DNA of 64,000 nucleotides from Castanea sativa (GCF_040712315.1 NC_134021.1:43339501-43403500), one strand, 5' to 3'; counted from the first letter of the stretch, positions 1 through 12,044 are shown. Numbers and translations: made by a program. The notes: generated by a model from the sequence alone, not told the origin.

Positions 1-751
1 TCATAGGGTTGAATGGTCCAATAGCCCAATGCTTCTTGTCTCCCTTTATCTTTTCCATTAAGTCCATATATGCACCCTCTATGACCCTTCATGTATTGTA
101 AAGGTACCCGGAGCTTAACTTTTGGAACTTTACTTGTGAATCAATAAAGTTCATAAACTCAGTTGTTAAACAACCTTCAAGAAATGGAAGGTCTTTTGTG
201 ATTATCTTGGAGTACAAATCTAATTCTAGAGCTTTTCCCATTGCTTCCCACGTATTAAAAAAGCCAGCAAAAGCTGATACACTATGGAAGGTGTATGACT
301 CGGCGTTAGGGATAGTTACCAAGTCTTGCACCACTGAGCACATCAATGAATCGTTGATGACAATGATTCTTGTTGCTTTGGATGAAAGTTCATGTAAAAG
401 TGAAGCCATGGGTTCACGAAGATGCAAGGAAGCATTGATTAATGGTTGGAGATGTGAAGGGAACTTGTTTGGTGCATTGGGATTTGGTGATGGGGTGAGA
501 AAAGGTGGGATTTTGAGGTCATGGAATTGGATGTCTGAAACTGAATTTGGGTCCCAACCATGGACTCGAAGCATGGCTTGACGATTGTGAGTGGCAGTAC
601 AGGCATAGTGAACTGGGATATTGTAGGCTAAGATTAGACGTGAGAGGTGAAGGAGTTGGTTGAGATGGCCTTGTGCAGGAAAGGGTACCATGACCACTGC
701 CACCTTGGTTTTGTTTAGGCCATGGCTTTGATGTTGTTGTTGGTTAGCCAT
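1..751 (-). pseudogene. Zeatin O-glucosyltransferase-like UGT, N-terminal half, with premature stop
   Basis: The reading frame starts at the ATG at 751 (Met-Ala-Asn-Gln), the same start as the intact paralogue at 37410, and is nearly identical to it. It contains the acceptor-binding N-terminal domain with the PFPAQGH motif, whose His is the catalytic base in this family, and the VINDSL segment holding the partner Asp. At 89-91 a TGA replaces the TGC (Cys) of the paralogue, so translation ends before the UDP-sugar-binding C-terminal domain. Homology continues in frame past the stop to the window edge, which shows a point nonsense mutation rather than a truncation. The TATA box is kept. The stretch upstream of the Met-Ala-Asn start has a one-base difference from copy B, which does not affect this start. 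If transcribed, it would give a protein of about 220 residues without the PSPG box, very probably inactive. Confidence 0.9.
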
Positions 752-832
752 TGATGAAAGTTGGAAAATGCTTACTTTTTGGATTGGGTCTCCGAGATTT
801 GGGGGTTTGGAGATTTGTGTTTGGGTTTGGGT

Positions 833-839
833 TTTTATA
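833..839 (-). promoter_or_regulatory. TATA box of the copy A UGT
   Basis: TATAAAA on the minus strand, about 80 bp upstream of the Met-Ala-Asn start codon. It is identical in the intact copy, which supports that start over any upstream in-frame start. Confidence 0.6.
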
Positions 840-933
840 AGCAAAAGACATTGAGATTTTCACCTTTTCCTTCAATGATAATGATGTTATCTTCCCAAAT
901 TTTAAAAGAAAATAGGGCAAAAATGGTGAGTAC

Positions 934-1241
934 CACTATTTGTTAAAATATGTAGGAATCTACCACTATTTGTAAAATAATAAAGGATTTACCACTTTTG
1001 AAAGCTCGAGTTTGTGCAACTCGATTTTGCCGTGTAAATCAAGTTTCATGAAAAATAGTTACCAATTTTTTATGTAACTTGAGTTTCATAAAAAAAATAG
1101 TACGGCAAACTTGAAAGCAATTTTTTCAAAGAACTCAAGTTTTTAGAACTTAAGTTACACGGGAAACTCAAGTTCCAAAATAGTGGTATATCCATGTAAT
1201 CCAAAATAGTGGTAAAGCTTTACATATTTTGCTAAATAGTG
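934..1241. mobile_element. Palindromic MITE-like element (copy A)
   Basis: The ends are inverted repeats: CACTATTTGTTAAAATATGTA on the left is matched with few differences by its reverse complement at 1220-1241. The symmetry continues inward through a second CCACTATTTG/CCAAAATAGTGG pair and repeated AACTCGAGTTTCAT-type segments, so the whole 308 bp can fold back on itself. There is no coding capacity. No clear target-site duplication was found. The superfamily is not assigned. Confidence 0.6.
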
Positions 1242-1344
1242 ATTGTAATCAAATAAATGTTCTCATCTCTTCTTATGTTTTGGTTATCTCTTACTTTCTT
1301 TTTCCTTTTCCTTTTATCTTTCTTTTTTCTTTCAGGGCGTGATA

Positions 1345-1515
1345 CACGCATGGTTTTAAAAATCGGACCGAACCGGCCGGTTTAACCGGGAATTGGACTT
1401 TAATTCGGTCTAGTTATTATTAAAAACCGAAAATTAAGGATAAAAAACAGAAAAACCGCTGGTTTAACTAAAAAACGAAAAACCGGTACGATTAAACCAG
1501 TTTTAAGCTGTTTTG
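1345..1515. repeat. Inverted-repeat remnant rich in ACCGGTT/GGTTTTTAAAACC motifs (copy A)
   Basis: The left part (TTTTAAAAATCGGACCGAACC) and the right part (ACCGGTACGATTAAACCAG) are imperfect inverted repeats, and CCGGTTTAACC motifs recur between them. The base composition differs from the AT-rich flanks. It resembles a short non-autonomous DNA element; the boundaries are approximate. It is also present in copy B at about 38003-38173. Confidence 0.4.
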
Positions 1516-2015
1516 TTCATAAATAGCTCAACCACTGTGTTTCTAACAAAATAATAGAATCTTTTATTCGACCATCAGAAAATTTGCTAGTTAAATTAAC
1601 TAGAACCCACAACTTCTTATAAAACTTTTTTTTTTACTAAACTTCTTATAAAACATTAAAATAAAATATATTTAGTATAAAAGAAAATGCACAAAATAAT
1701 TATTTATTATATATTTTTACTTAAGCATTTATAATCTATCAAATTATAAATCTATCAATAGTATTGTGTCAAAATAATTATTTTTAATATATTTTTACTC
1801 AATCATTTCGTCCCAAACTTTCAGCATTGTGTCAATATAATCCATGTTGTTAAGCGATGGCTAGAAAAAAAAGACATGGCTACCAATAATATTAAAATAT
1901 ATATGTTTTGGAAAATTAATCCAATTGTCTGTGGTTCTTATTTACTTTTTCTAATTGTTTGATGTTCATTTAAATTCTAATGTAGGTGATTTTTTTATAA
2001 AAAACATAAAATCAT
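1516..2015. other. AT-rich intergenic sequence, no gene seen
   Basis: Very AT-rich, with a short internal direct repeat (the AAATAATTATTTATTATATATTTTTACT-like segment occurs twice near 1690-1800). No coding or RNA signal. It is conserved in copy B. Confidence 0.6.
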
Positions 2016-5000
2016 GTTAGGTGGGGATTTGATCAGTCCCTTTCTTCTCTAAATCTCTACCTCTTCATCTTTTTCAAATCTGAATTTTTGTTTGGTTAAA
2101 CACATAGGGTTTGGTTTCATGTGGAGTTCCTAACTCCGTGCATGAAGCTTTAGGTACGAGTCCCTGACTCGTAAATCCTATTTGAATGTTACCTAATAAA
2201 AAATTTTTCAAGCTTTGGTTCAGTGTTTTCTCAAGTAGAGTCCTTGACTCTACCAAATCAAATTCATCAATGGAGTCCTTGACTCTACTATATTTTAATT
2301 GAGTCATTCACTCTACCAAATTAATGGAGTCCTTGAATCTACCATTTTAATGGAGTCTCTGACTCAACCAAATTAATGGAGTCTTCGACTCTACTAAATT
2401 AATGGAGTACTTGACTCTATCCCATCAATGGAGTCCTTGACTCCACCAATTTTTAATGGAGTTCTTGACTCCACCATCAAATTAATGGAGGCATTAACTC
2501 AACCAAATTAATCGTGACTAATTCTAAGGTATTATCAATTAATTCTTTAAACAAGATTAGAGTTAATAATTCTTAAAATAAAGTGATCGTAAAATTGGTT
2601 TGCGAAAATTTTCCAATCCCAAATATGTTCACAATGATTAAAATTGCTTCAAAGGAGTTTTCTTTCCCATAATTAAATTTGAGAATTTCAATAAAATATG
2701 ACTAAAATTTCAAGAAAAAATCAAACGAAAGAAAGTGAAAATTGCTTAGACACTCAAGTTCTTAAAAAAGAATTATTAGTTTGATTGTCATAAAAGCGTG
2801 GTCCTTGAGATTAAAACCAATTATTTCTCCCAAAATCTCAATTAAGTCGGTGCTGAATTAAATACAAAGTATATGACTTAAATGTCCATCATTTAAAATT
2901 GGGCAAAATTAATTTGAGGATTTTAAATCTAAAACCTCACTTTAATAACTACGAATTAGCATGATCCCCGTCAAGGCTACATAGGCAACCTAAATAAATT
3001 ATTACGTGCAGACACAAATAAATAAAAACACATATCCCCTTAAACAAGAAAATAAATAAATTCGAAAGAAAAATATTAAAAACATTTGAAAAGCCGAAAG
3101 TGGGTGATGGCATGAATGTGAAAGAAGTTAATGACCCATGAATTGATCAATTAATTGATAAACTAGGGTAAAATGGTTTCCGAATATGTCTATAAACTAA
3201 GGCGACCTTCAGAAAGAAAAAAAAACAGAAAAAAAGATGAGAAGCATGCACACATAGAGATTAAAAAACACACATAGGCAGAGATAAAAAGCAACAAGTA
3301 AAGGAGGAACACACAACATTAGGTGGAGATTTTATAAGTCCCTTTCTTCTCTAAATCTCTACCTATTCATCTTTTTCAAATCTGAATTTTTGTTTGGTTA
3401 AACCCATAGGGTTTGGTGTCATGAGGAGTTCCTAACTTTGTGCGTAAAGCATTAGGTACGAGTCCTTGACTCGTAAATCCTATTTAAATATTACCAAATA
3501 AAAATTCTTTCAAGCTTTGGTTCAGTGTTTTCTCTAGTAGAGTCCTTGACTCTACCAAATCAAATTCATCAATGGAGTCCTTAACTATACTATATTTTAA
3601 TTGATTCCTTCACTCTACCAAATTAATGGAGTCCTTGAATCTACCATTTTAATGGAGTCCTTGACCCAACCAAATTAATGGAGTCTTCGACTCTACTAAA
3701 TTAATGGAGCACTTGACTCTACCCCATCAATGGAGTCCTTGACTCCACCAATTTTTAATGGAGTTCTTGACTCCACCATCAAATTAATCGAGGCATTAAC
3801 TCTACTGGATTAATCCTAACTAATTCGTAGGGATTATAAATTAACTCTTTAAACAAGATTAGAGTTAATAATTCTTAAAATAAAAAGACCATAAAATTGG
3901 GTTGGGAAAATTTTCCAATCCCAAATATGTTCGCAATGATTAAATTGCTTCAAAGGAGTTTTCTTTCCCTTCATTAAATTTGGGAATTTCAACCAAAATA
4001 TGATTAAAATTCTGACTAAAAATCAAATGAAAGAAAGTGAAATTTGCTTAGACACTCAACTTCTTACAAAAGAATTATTAGTTCGATTGTCATAAAAGCA
4101 TGGTCCTTTAGAGTAAAACCAATTATTTCATCCAAAATAAAAATTAAGTTGATGCTTAATTAAATACAAAGTATTTGACTTAAATGTCCATCATTTAAAT
4201 TTGGGCAAAATTAATTTGAGGATTTTAAATATAAAATCTCACTTTAAGAACTATGAATTGGCTTGATCCCCGTCAAGGCTATGTAGGCAACTTAAACAAA
4301 TTATTAGGCGCAGCCACAAATAAATAAAAACACATATCCCCTTAAAAATGAAAATAAATAAATTCAAAAGAAAAACATTAAAAACTATTGAAAAGCCAAA
4401 AGTGGGTGTCGGCATGAACATGAAAGAAGTTAATGGCCCAAGAATTGATCAGTTAACAGTAAAAGTAGGACAAAAAGGTTTCTCAATCCCCCTATAAACT
4501 AAAATGGAGTCCTTGAATCTACCATTTTAATGAAGTCCCTGACTCTACCAAATTAATGGAGTCTTCGACTCTACTAAATCAATGGAGTCCTTGTCTCCAC
4601 CAATTTTTAATGGAGTTCTTGACTCCACCATCAAATTAATGGAGGCATTAACTCTACCAAATTAATCCTTATTAATTCTTTGGGATTATTAATTAATTTC
4701 TTAAACAAGATTAGTGTTAATAATTCTTAAAACAAAATGATTGTAAAATTGGGTTGGGAAAATTTTTCAAGCCCAACTATGTTCACAATGATTAAATTGC
4801 TTCAAAGGAGTTTTCATTCCATTAATTAAATTTGGGAATTTCAATCAAAATATTATTAAAATTTTGACAAAGAAGCAAATGAAAGAAAGAGAAATTATCA
4901 TAGAAATTCAACTTTCTAAAAAAGAATTATTAGTTCGATTGTCACAAAAGCATGGTTCTTGAGATTAAAACCAATTATTCCTCCCAAAATCAAAATTAAG

Positions 5001-8000
5001 TCGATGCTTAATTAAATACAAAGTATTTGACTTAAATGTCAATCATTTAAAATTGCACAAAACAAATTTGAGGATTTTAAATCTAAAATCTCACTTTAAT
5101 AACTACGAATTGGCACGAACCCCATCAAGGCTATGTAGGCAACCTAAAAAAATTATTAGGTGCAACCACAAATAAATAAATAAAAATATCCCCTTAAAGA
5201 AGATAATAAATAAAGTCGAAAGAAAAATATTAAAAAGCATTTGAAAAGCCGAAAGTGGGTGATGGCCAAACGTGAAAGAAGTTAATGGCCCACGAATTGA
5301 TCAGTTATCTGAAAACCTAGGGGAAAAAGGTTTCACAATCCCTCTATAAACTAAAGCGGCCTTCTGCAAGGCCACAAAAAAAAAAAAAAAAAAAAAAAAA
5401 AAAGAATAGAAGCAAGCACACACAGAGATTAAAAAACACACACAAGCAGAGATAAAGAACAACATGTAAAGGAGGAACACACAGCATTAGGTGGGGATTT
5501 TATCAGTCCATTTCTTCTCTAAATCTCTACCTCTTCATCTTTTTCAAATCTGAATTTTTGTTTGGTTAAACACATAGGGTTTGGTTTCATGAGGAGTTCC
5601 TAACTCCATGCATGAAGCTTTAGGTACCAGTCCATGACTCGTAAATCCTATTTGAATGTTATCAGATAAAAATTATTTCAAGCTTTGGTTTAGTGTTTTC
5701 TCAAGTGGAGTTTATGACTCTACCAAATCAAATTCATCAATGGAGTCCTTGACTTCACCATCAAATTAATGGAGACATTAACTCAACCAAATTAATCGTG
5801 ACTAATTCTTAGGGATTATCAATTAATTCTTTAAACAAGATTAAAGTTAATAATTCTCAAAATAAAATAACCGTAAAATTACGTTGGGAAAATTTTCCAA
5901 TCCCAAATATGTTGGCAATGATTAAATTGCTTCAAAGGAGTTTTCTTTCACTTAATTAATTTTGGAAATTTGAATAAAAATATGATTAAAATTTCGTCGA
6001 AAAATCAATTGAAAGAAAGTGAAAATTGCTTAGACACTCAAGTTCTTAAAAACGAATTATTTGTTCAATTGTCATAAAAGCATGGTCCTTGAGAGTAAAA
6101 CTGATTATTTCAAAAGAAAAATATTAAAAACTATTGAAAAGCCAAAAATGGGTGTTGGCATGAACATGAAAGAAGTTAATGGCCCAATAATTGATCAGTT
6201 AACAGTAAAAATAGGGCAAAAAGGTTTCTCAATCCCCCTATAAACTAAAGTGGAGTCCTTGAATCTACCATTTTAATGGTGTCCCTGACTCTACCAAATT
6301 AATGGAGTCTTCGACTCTACTAAATCAGGACAGTCCTTGTCTCAACCAATTTTTAATGGAATTCTTGACTCCACCATCAAATTAATGGAGGCATTAACTC
6401 TACCAAATTAATCGTGATTAATTCTTTGGGATTATTAATTAATTTCTTAAACAAGATTAGTGTTAATAATTCTTAAAATAAAATGATTTTAAAAATGGGT
6501 TAGGAAAATTTTTCAATCCCAACTATGTTCACAATGATTAAATTGCTTCAAATGAGTTTTCTTTCCCTTAATTAAATTTGGGATTTTCAATCAAAACATT
6601 ATTAAAATTTCGACAAAGAAGCAAATGAAAGAAAGAGAAATTATCTTAGAAATTTAACTTCTTAAAAAAGAATTATTAGTTCGATTGTCATAAAAGCATG
6701 GTCCTTGAGATTAAAACCAATTATTTCTCCCAAAATAAAAATTAAGTCGATGCTTAATTAAAATACAAAGTATTTGACTTAAATGTCAATCATTTAAAAT
6801 TGCGCAAAACAAATTTGAGGATTTTAAATCTAAAATCTCACTTTAATAACTACGAATTGGCATGAACCCCATCAAGGCTATGTAGCAACCTAAACAAATT
6901 ATTAGGTGCAACCACATATAAATAAATAAAAATATCCCCTTAAAGAAGATAATAAATAAAGTCGAAAGAAAAATATTAAAAAGCATTTGTGGGTGACAGC
7001 CAAACGTGAAAGAAGTTAATGGCCCACGAATTGATCAGTTATCTGAAAACCTAGGGGAAAAAGGTTTCACAATCCCTCTATAAACTAAAGCGGCCTTCTG
7101 CAAGGCCAAAAAAAAAAAAAGGAAAAAAAGAATAGCAGCAAGCACACACAGAGATTAAAAAACACACACAAGCAGAGATAAAGAGCAACATGTAAAGGAG
7201 GAACACACAGCATTAGGTGGGGATTTTATCAGTCCCTTTCTTCTCTAAATCTCTACCTCTTCATCTTTTTCAAATTTGAATTTTTGTTTGGTTAAACACA
7301 TAGGGTTTGGTTTCATGAGGATTTCCTAACTCCAGGCATGAAGCTTTAGGTACTAGTCCATGACTCGTAAATCCTATTTGAATGTTATCAAATAAAAATT
7401 ATTTCAAGCTTTGGTTCAGTGTTTTCTCAAGTGGAGTTTATGGCTCTACCAAATCAAATTCATCAATGGAGTCCTTGACTCCACCATCAAATTAATGGAG
7501 ACATTAACTCTACCAAATTAATCGTGACTAATTCTTAGGGATTATCAATTAATTCTTTAAACAAGATTAAAGTTAATAATTCTTAAAATAAAATAACCGA
7601 AAAATTAGGTTGGGAAAATTTTCCAATCCCAAATATGTTCACAATGATTAAATTGCTTAAAAGGAGTTTTCTTTCACTTAATTAATTTTTGAAATTTCAA
7701 TAAAAATATGATTAAAATTTCGTCGAAAAATCAATTGTAAGAAAGTGAAAATTGCTTAGACACTCAAGTTCTTAAAAATGAATTATTTGTTCGATTGTCA
7801 TAGAAGCATGGTCCTTGAGAGTAAAACTGATTATTTCAAAAGAAAAATATTAAAAACTATTGAAAAGCCAAAAGTGGGTGTTGGCATGAACATGAAAGAA
7901 GTTATGGCCCAAGAATTGATCAGTTAACAGTAAAAATAGGGCAAAAAGGTTTCTCAATCCCCCTATAAACTAAAGTGGAGTCCTTGAATCTACCATTTTA

Positions 8001-9079
8001 ATGGTGTCCTTGACTCTACCAAATTAATAGAGTCTTCGACTCTACTAAATCAGTACAGTCCTTGTCTCAAACAATTTTTAATGGAGTTCTTGACTCCACC
8101 ATCAAATTAATGGAGGCATTAACTGTACCAAATTAATCGTGATTAATTCTTTGGGATTATTAATTAATTTCTTAAACAAGATTAGTGTTAATAATTCTTA
8201 AAATAAAATGATTTTAAAAATGGGTTAGGAAAATTTTTCAATCCCAACTATGTTCACAATGATTAAATTGCTTCAAAGGAGTTTTCTTTCCCTTAATTAA
8301 ATTTGGGATTTTCAATCAAAACATTATTAGAATTTCGACAAAGAAGCAAATGAAAGAAAGAGAAATTATCTTAGAAATTCAACTTCTTAATAAAGAATTA
8401 TTAGTTCGATTGTCATAAAAGCATGGTCCTTGAGACTAAAACCAATTATTTCTCCCAAAATCAAAATTAAGTCGATGTTTAATTAAATACAATGTATTTG
8501 ACTTAAATGTCAATCATTTAAAATTGGGCAAAACTAATTTTATATTTTAAATCTAAAATCTCACTTTAATAACTACGAATTGGCATGATCCCCATCAAGG
8601 CTACATAGGCAACCTAAACATATTATTAGATGCAACCACAAATAAATAAATAAAAATATCTACTTAAAGAAGATAATAAATAAAGTCGAAAGAAAAATAT
8701 TAAAAACATTTGAAAAGCCGAAAGTGGGTGATGGCATGAATGTGAAAGAATTGATTGAAAAACTAGGGGAAAAAGGTTTCACAATCCCTCTATAAACTAA
8801 AGCGGCCTTCTGCAAGGGAAAAGAAAAGGAGAAAAAAAGAAGAGAAGCACGCACACACAGAGATTAAAAAACACACACAGGTAGAGATAAAGAGTAACAT
8901 GTAAAGGAGGAACACACAGCATTAGGTGGGGATTTTATCAGTCCCTTTCTTCTCTAAATCTCTACCTCTTCTTCTTTTTCAAATATGAAATTTTGTTTGG
9001 TTAAACACATAGGGTTTGGTTTCATGAGGAGTTCTTAACTCCATGCGTGAAGCTTTAGATACCAGTTCTTAACTCGTAA
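2016..9079 (+). repeat. Tandem array A of the 1.3-kb hairpin-rich unit
   Basis: Repeats are marked by the anchor TTAGGTGGGGATTTTATCAG at about 2017, 3319, 5487, 7213 and 8922. A full unit runs: anchor; GGAGTTCCTAACTCC and TACGAGTC-CYT-GACTCGTA palindromes; about ten copies of a 26-bp monomer containing GGAGTCCTTGACTCTACC; AT-rich spacer; GATCCCCGTCAAGGCTAC and TAGGCAACCTAAAC motifs; then a TATA-like box (CTATAAACTAAAG) and an A-rich leader into the next unit. Shortened units starting at about 4501, 6245 and 7976 join the TATA box directly to the 26-bp monomers. Those at 5487 and 7213 lack an internal block, so 5487-7212 and 7213-8921 form a repeated dimer. The array breaks off at 9079. The TATA box and the TAGGCAACC motif suggest an LTR origin, as in plant Ty3/gypsy elements, but this is inference. 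Confidence 0.85.
3191..3197 (+). promoter_or_regulatory. TATA-like box recurring in each array unit (example)
   Basis: TATAAAC within the conserved context CTATAAACTAA, with equivalents at about 4493, 5345, 6239, 7079, 7964 and 8791 in this array and in both other arrays. In full units an A-rich tract and a CACACACAGAGATT leader follow. It is promoter-like by sequence only; transcription is not shown. Confidence 0.35.
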
Positions 9080-9088
9080 ATACGTTGG

Positions 9089-9280
9089 CACTATTAAAAG
9101 CCCAAGCTAACTACTTGACACTATTTTATCAAAAGCCCAAGGTTATTAATAATTGGCAAAATGTTATATCATAATTATTTCACTATTAAAAGCCCAAGCT
9201 AACTACTTGGCACTATTTTATCAAAAAGCCCAAGATTATTAACCCTTGGCAAAGAAAAAATATCATGGTATAATTATTTC
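9089..9280. repeat. 92-bp tandem repeat, two copies (copy A)
   Basis: CACTATTAAAAGCCCAAGCT begins at 9089 and again at 9181, a period of 92 bp. Each monomer itself contains two forms of AAAGCCCAAG. The matching locus in copy B has three monomers. Confidence 0.8.
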
Positions 9281-10474
9281 TTAAAAATCACTATGGCAAA
9301 AACCACGGCAATCGTCTTATTAAATCTCCTAGGGAGTTATCTTGAAGATTATGTTCTCATATTATAAACCCATGAAATACATGGTCATCATTTGCATCAC
9401 AACATCCATAATATATACCTCTAACACTCATGGTAAATATTCAATACCACAAGCTTATCATTTAAATTATGATGCAATTATTAGAAACCATGAAAATTGT
9501 TTACGATATGAAATTCATCATAGTAAATGTTACTTACAAAGGTTTTTTTAAACTTGTCCTATTGTTTCAAACATTACAACTAATTGCCTAAAGGCCCATT
9601 GCAAGTATCTATGAAAAACCCAAACTATTTACTAAAAAAAGCCCATGAGGAATGAAAACCCATGGCAACATGTGTTTCTGATGTCCATTTTGTAGGATGC
9701 ATACAACCTAGCCCAAAGGAACCAACCCATGTGAGCAAGCCCAATCCAAAAGACCCCAGCAATAGAAAGAGGATTGAAAGTGGACAACCAGCCCTTGTTC
9801 ATCTCTGACCAAAGTATAACTAGAGGCCCCTACAAAAGAACCAAGTCTTTGAGGATAAACTAAGGGTTATCCCATCAACTTTCTGTCACCCTCCACCTGA
9901 CGTGAACAGTGCCCAAAGGTTGTGATGTCAACTGAAACCTAAAGGGTGCTAGAACTCCATCATCTTCCTCAAGACTGTACCTCCAGCAAAAAGGGAGCTG
10001 AAACCTAGTTATCCAAACCTCAACAAATTGATGCTATAAATGTCAAAAACGTTCAAGACATGATTCATGTGCCAAGCCCATGAATCCTAAAGGGGAAAAA
10101 TTGGGAACATGTGGTTTGGAGGGCATAAAGAGATCTACAGCAGAACCCTCTGAAGTGGACTTAAACTTTAGCACCTAGCTTTGGGTGTTGAATCCTACTT
10201 CCTAGGGTCCAAATCTCAGTTGCAGTAGTAGGATTCTCCCTTAATACTTTCCTTAATCCCATTGGCTGAACACAATCTCAGCAAGCTTAACATTTAATGC
10301 AAGATTACCCCAAATACTACTCATGCGTAACATTGCCCAAAGAAGCAAAACTGCCTCAAAAGCAAATCTCCCATTTTTAGGTCAAATAAAGGTTATTAAT
10401 TCAGCTGTCTTGCTCCCCTAAATGAGACTTACATTTTTTGGATTCTTGTTAATTAATGCTTCTCTAAACTCCAT
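9281..10474. other. Non-coding sequence shared with copy B, no gene seen
   Basis: It holds many AGCCCA-rich phrases and a 69-codon open frame at 9342-9551 that is interrupted in copy B (TAG near 45352), so it is not conserved as protein. It may be the U3 part of the LTR-like sequence that follows. Confidence 0.4.
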
Positions 10475-11305
10475 TATAAACGCATAAGCACCTCAGCCCA
10501 CAAAGATAGCAGCCACTCCCTCTGAAACTTTCTGATTTGTTTGCCATTTTGCTTGTAATTCAGCTCTCCTCAAGCCCACAACTCATTCCCCTTAACCCAC
10601 ATTCACCTAGCCTTAGACATTCCTTTCCTCTTTTGCATAATCACAGCCCATAAATGCCTCCCAATTAGTCACAAACAGCCCACTACTCACTAAAGTCTTA
10701 ACCTCAGTATTAATTTCATCCCACTCACTCAAAACAGCCCACATTACCTCATTCATGCCTTATGCGCAGATACTCACCGAAATCTTAGTTTAATACTTGC
10801 TGCACTGAGCTAGGATCTCTCTCTCCCTTCATACCATGCCAACTAACTCCTTTTTCATCACTATGCAGCCACTAACATTTACTTATTGTTTTACTATGGG
10901 AGGCTATAATGTATTTGAAACTTTTTGAAAATTTTTCTTCATATTAATGTAATGATGAATGAGAGCACTATGGACCCTATTGAACAAAACACACAAGAAT
11001 TTCTTGAAGTTATTACTTTATTAAATTTATTTAATGATTGAACATAATTTACCTTATCGCTGAAGATAATATTGTACCACTAGAGGACTGATTTGAACTA
11101 TGATGCTGTAAAAGGACTAATAATATAACAAACTATTTATTGGGCTTTATTTTTTGTCTTCTTGCCAGGTTGCAGCCTCTATCTCTTGCTTGGGCGAGCT
11201 TACACGATGCCGAAAGCCTTTGGGTTTTATTTCAAGAACCTATCATCGAGTTTTGATTTGGCTACCCCATATTCGATTTGGGAACATCAAAAATTTCCCT
11301 CAACA
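10475..11305 (+). mobile_element. LTR-like sequence, TATA box to CA end (copy A)
   Basis: A TATAAA box at 10475 is followed by a leader, and the block ends at TTTCCCTCAACA (11305). This is a typical LTR 3' end, the complement of a TGTTG start. The upstream TG end and a target duplication could not be located, and no primer-binding site follows at 11306, so this would be a solo LTR or a fragment. It is present in both duplication copies and so predates the duplication. Confidence 0.3.
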
Positions 11306-12044
11306 ATTGTGAATAGATTTTAATGGAATGATGTAGATTAAATGAATTATGTATCAGGTCTTTTGGATTCCATGGTCAATAAAGCTCACATCATCAATTC
11401 ATTCGTTTTGCATTCCAATTGTTTAATAAATTGTCCCATTGATTATGTGATATGTGCTTTCCGTTTGCAATTGAGTACACATGTTACACATGTACCCAAA
11501 AGGTGTTATTAATGAAAGAAAGAGATAGCGCACTCAGTTCCCCATTGGAAGATGATAAAAAACCTTACCTATGTGCTATGGCTAAAGGAACAAAATGAAG
11601 TGTGACTGAAAACCACTTAATAATGGATATACGTACACACTTTCAAGTTTAAGCATGTTGAAATAAAGATAATAGAGTAAGAGACTATGAAGTTTGTCTT
11701 GGTATTTTTTTACTAATGCTTTACATTTCTTTAATAGATTTCTTGATGAGTCATAAGAAAAATATGACAAGTGCTTGATATAGTTCTTTTGTGTAATGTT
11801 TAATTGTTTTCTTGTAGATGTCCTGTACTAGTGTTGCATTAAGTCAAAAAGGTTTATTTGCAAGTGTTACAAGCTCCTACTGCAAAAATTGATGATGCAA
11901 GAGGTCCCTTAGCTCAAGGAAGTGTTGCAAGCAGAGAGAAATAGTGGTTCATAGTTTTGGGCAAAATTTTTTAGTTTAGGATCGTGTTTTGTAATCTTTG
12001 GGACTTGTTGTGACCAAGTGCTCTAATGGTTGTTTACACTTTTT
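11306..12044. other. Intergenic, no gene seen
   Basis: Moderately AT-rich sequence, well conserved with copy B (47160-47903). Open frames here are short and not conserved between copies. Confidence 0.5.

Noticed and set aside
2230..2500. CRISPR-like regular spacing of short palindromes
   Set aside because: Spacers are themselves repeated, there are no cas genes and the genome is a plant; this is a minisatellite.
6061..6243. Short open frames within the hairpin arrays (also 2074-2307, 29229-29447, 30606-30851)
   Set aside because: They follow the repeat units, vary with each unit and have no consistent reading frame across units.
9342..9551. 69-codon plus-strand frame
   Set aside because: The copy B counterpart has a stop near 45352; no recognised domain.
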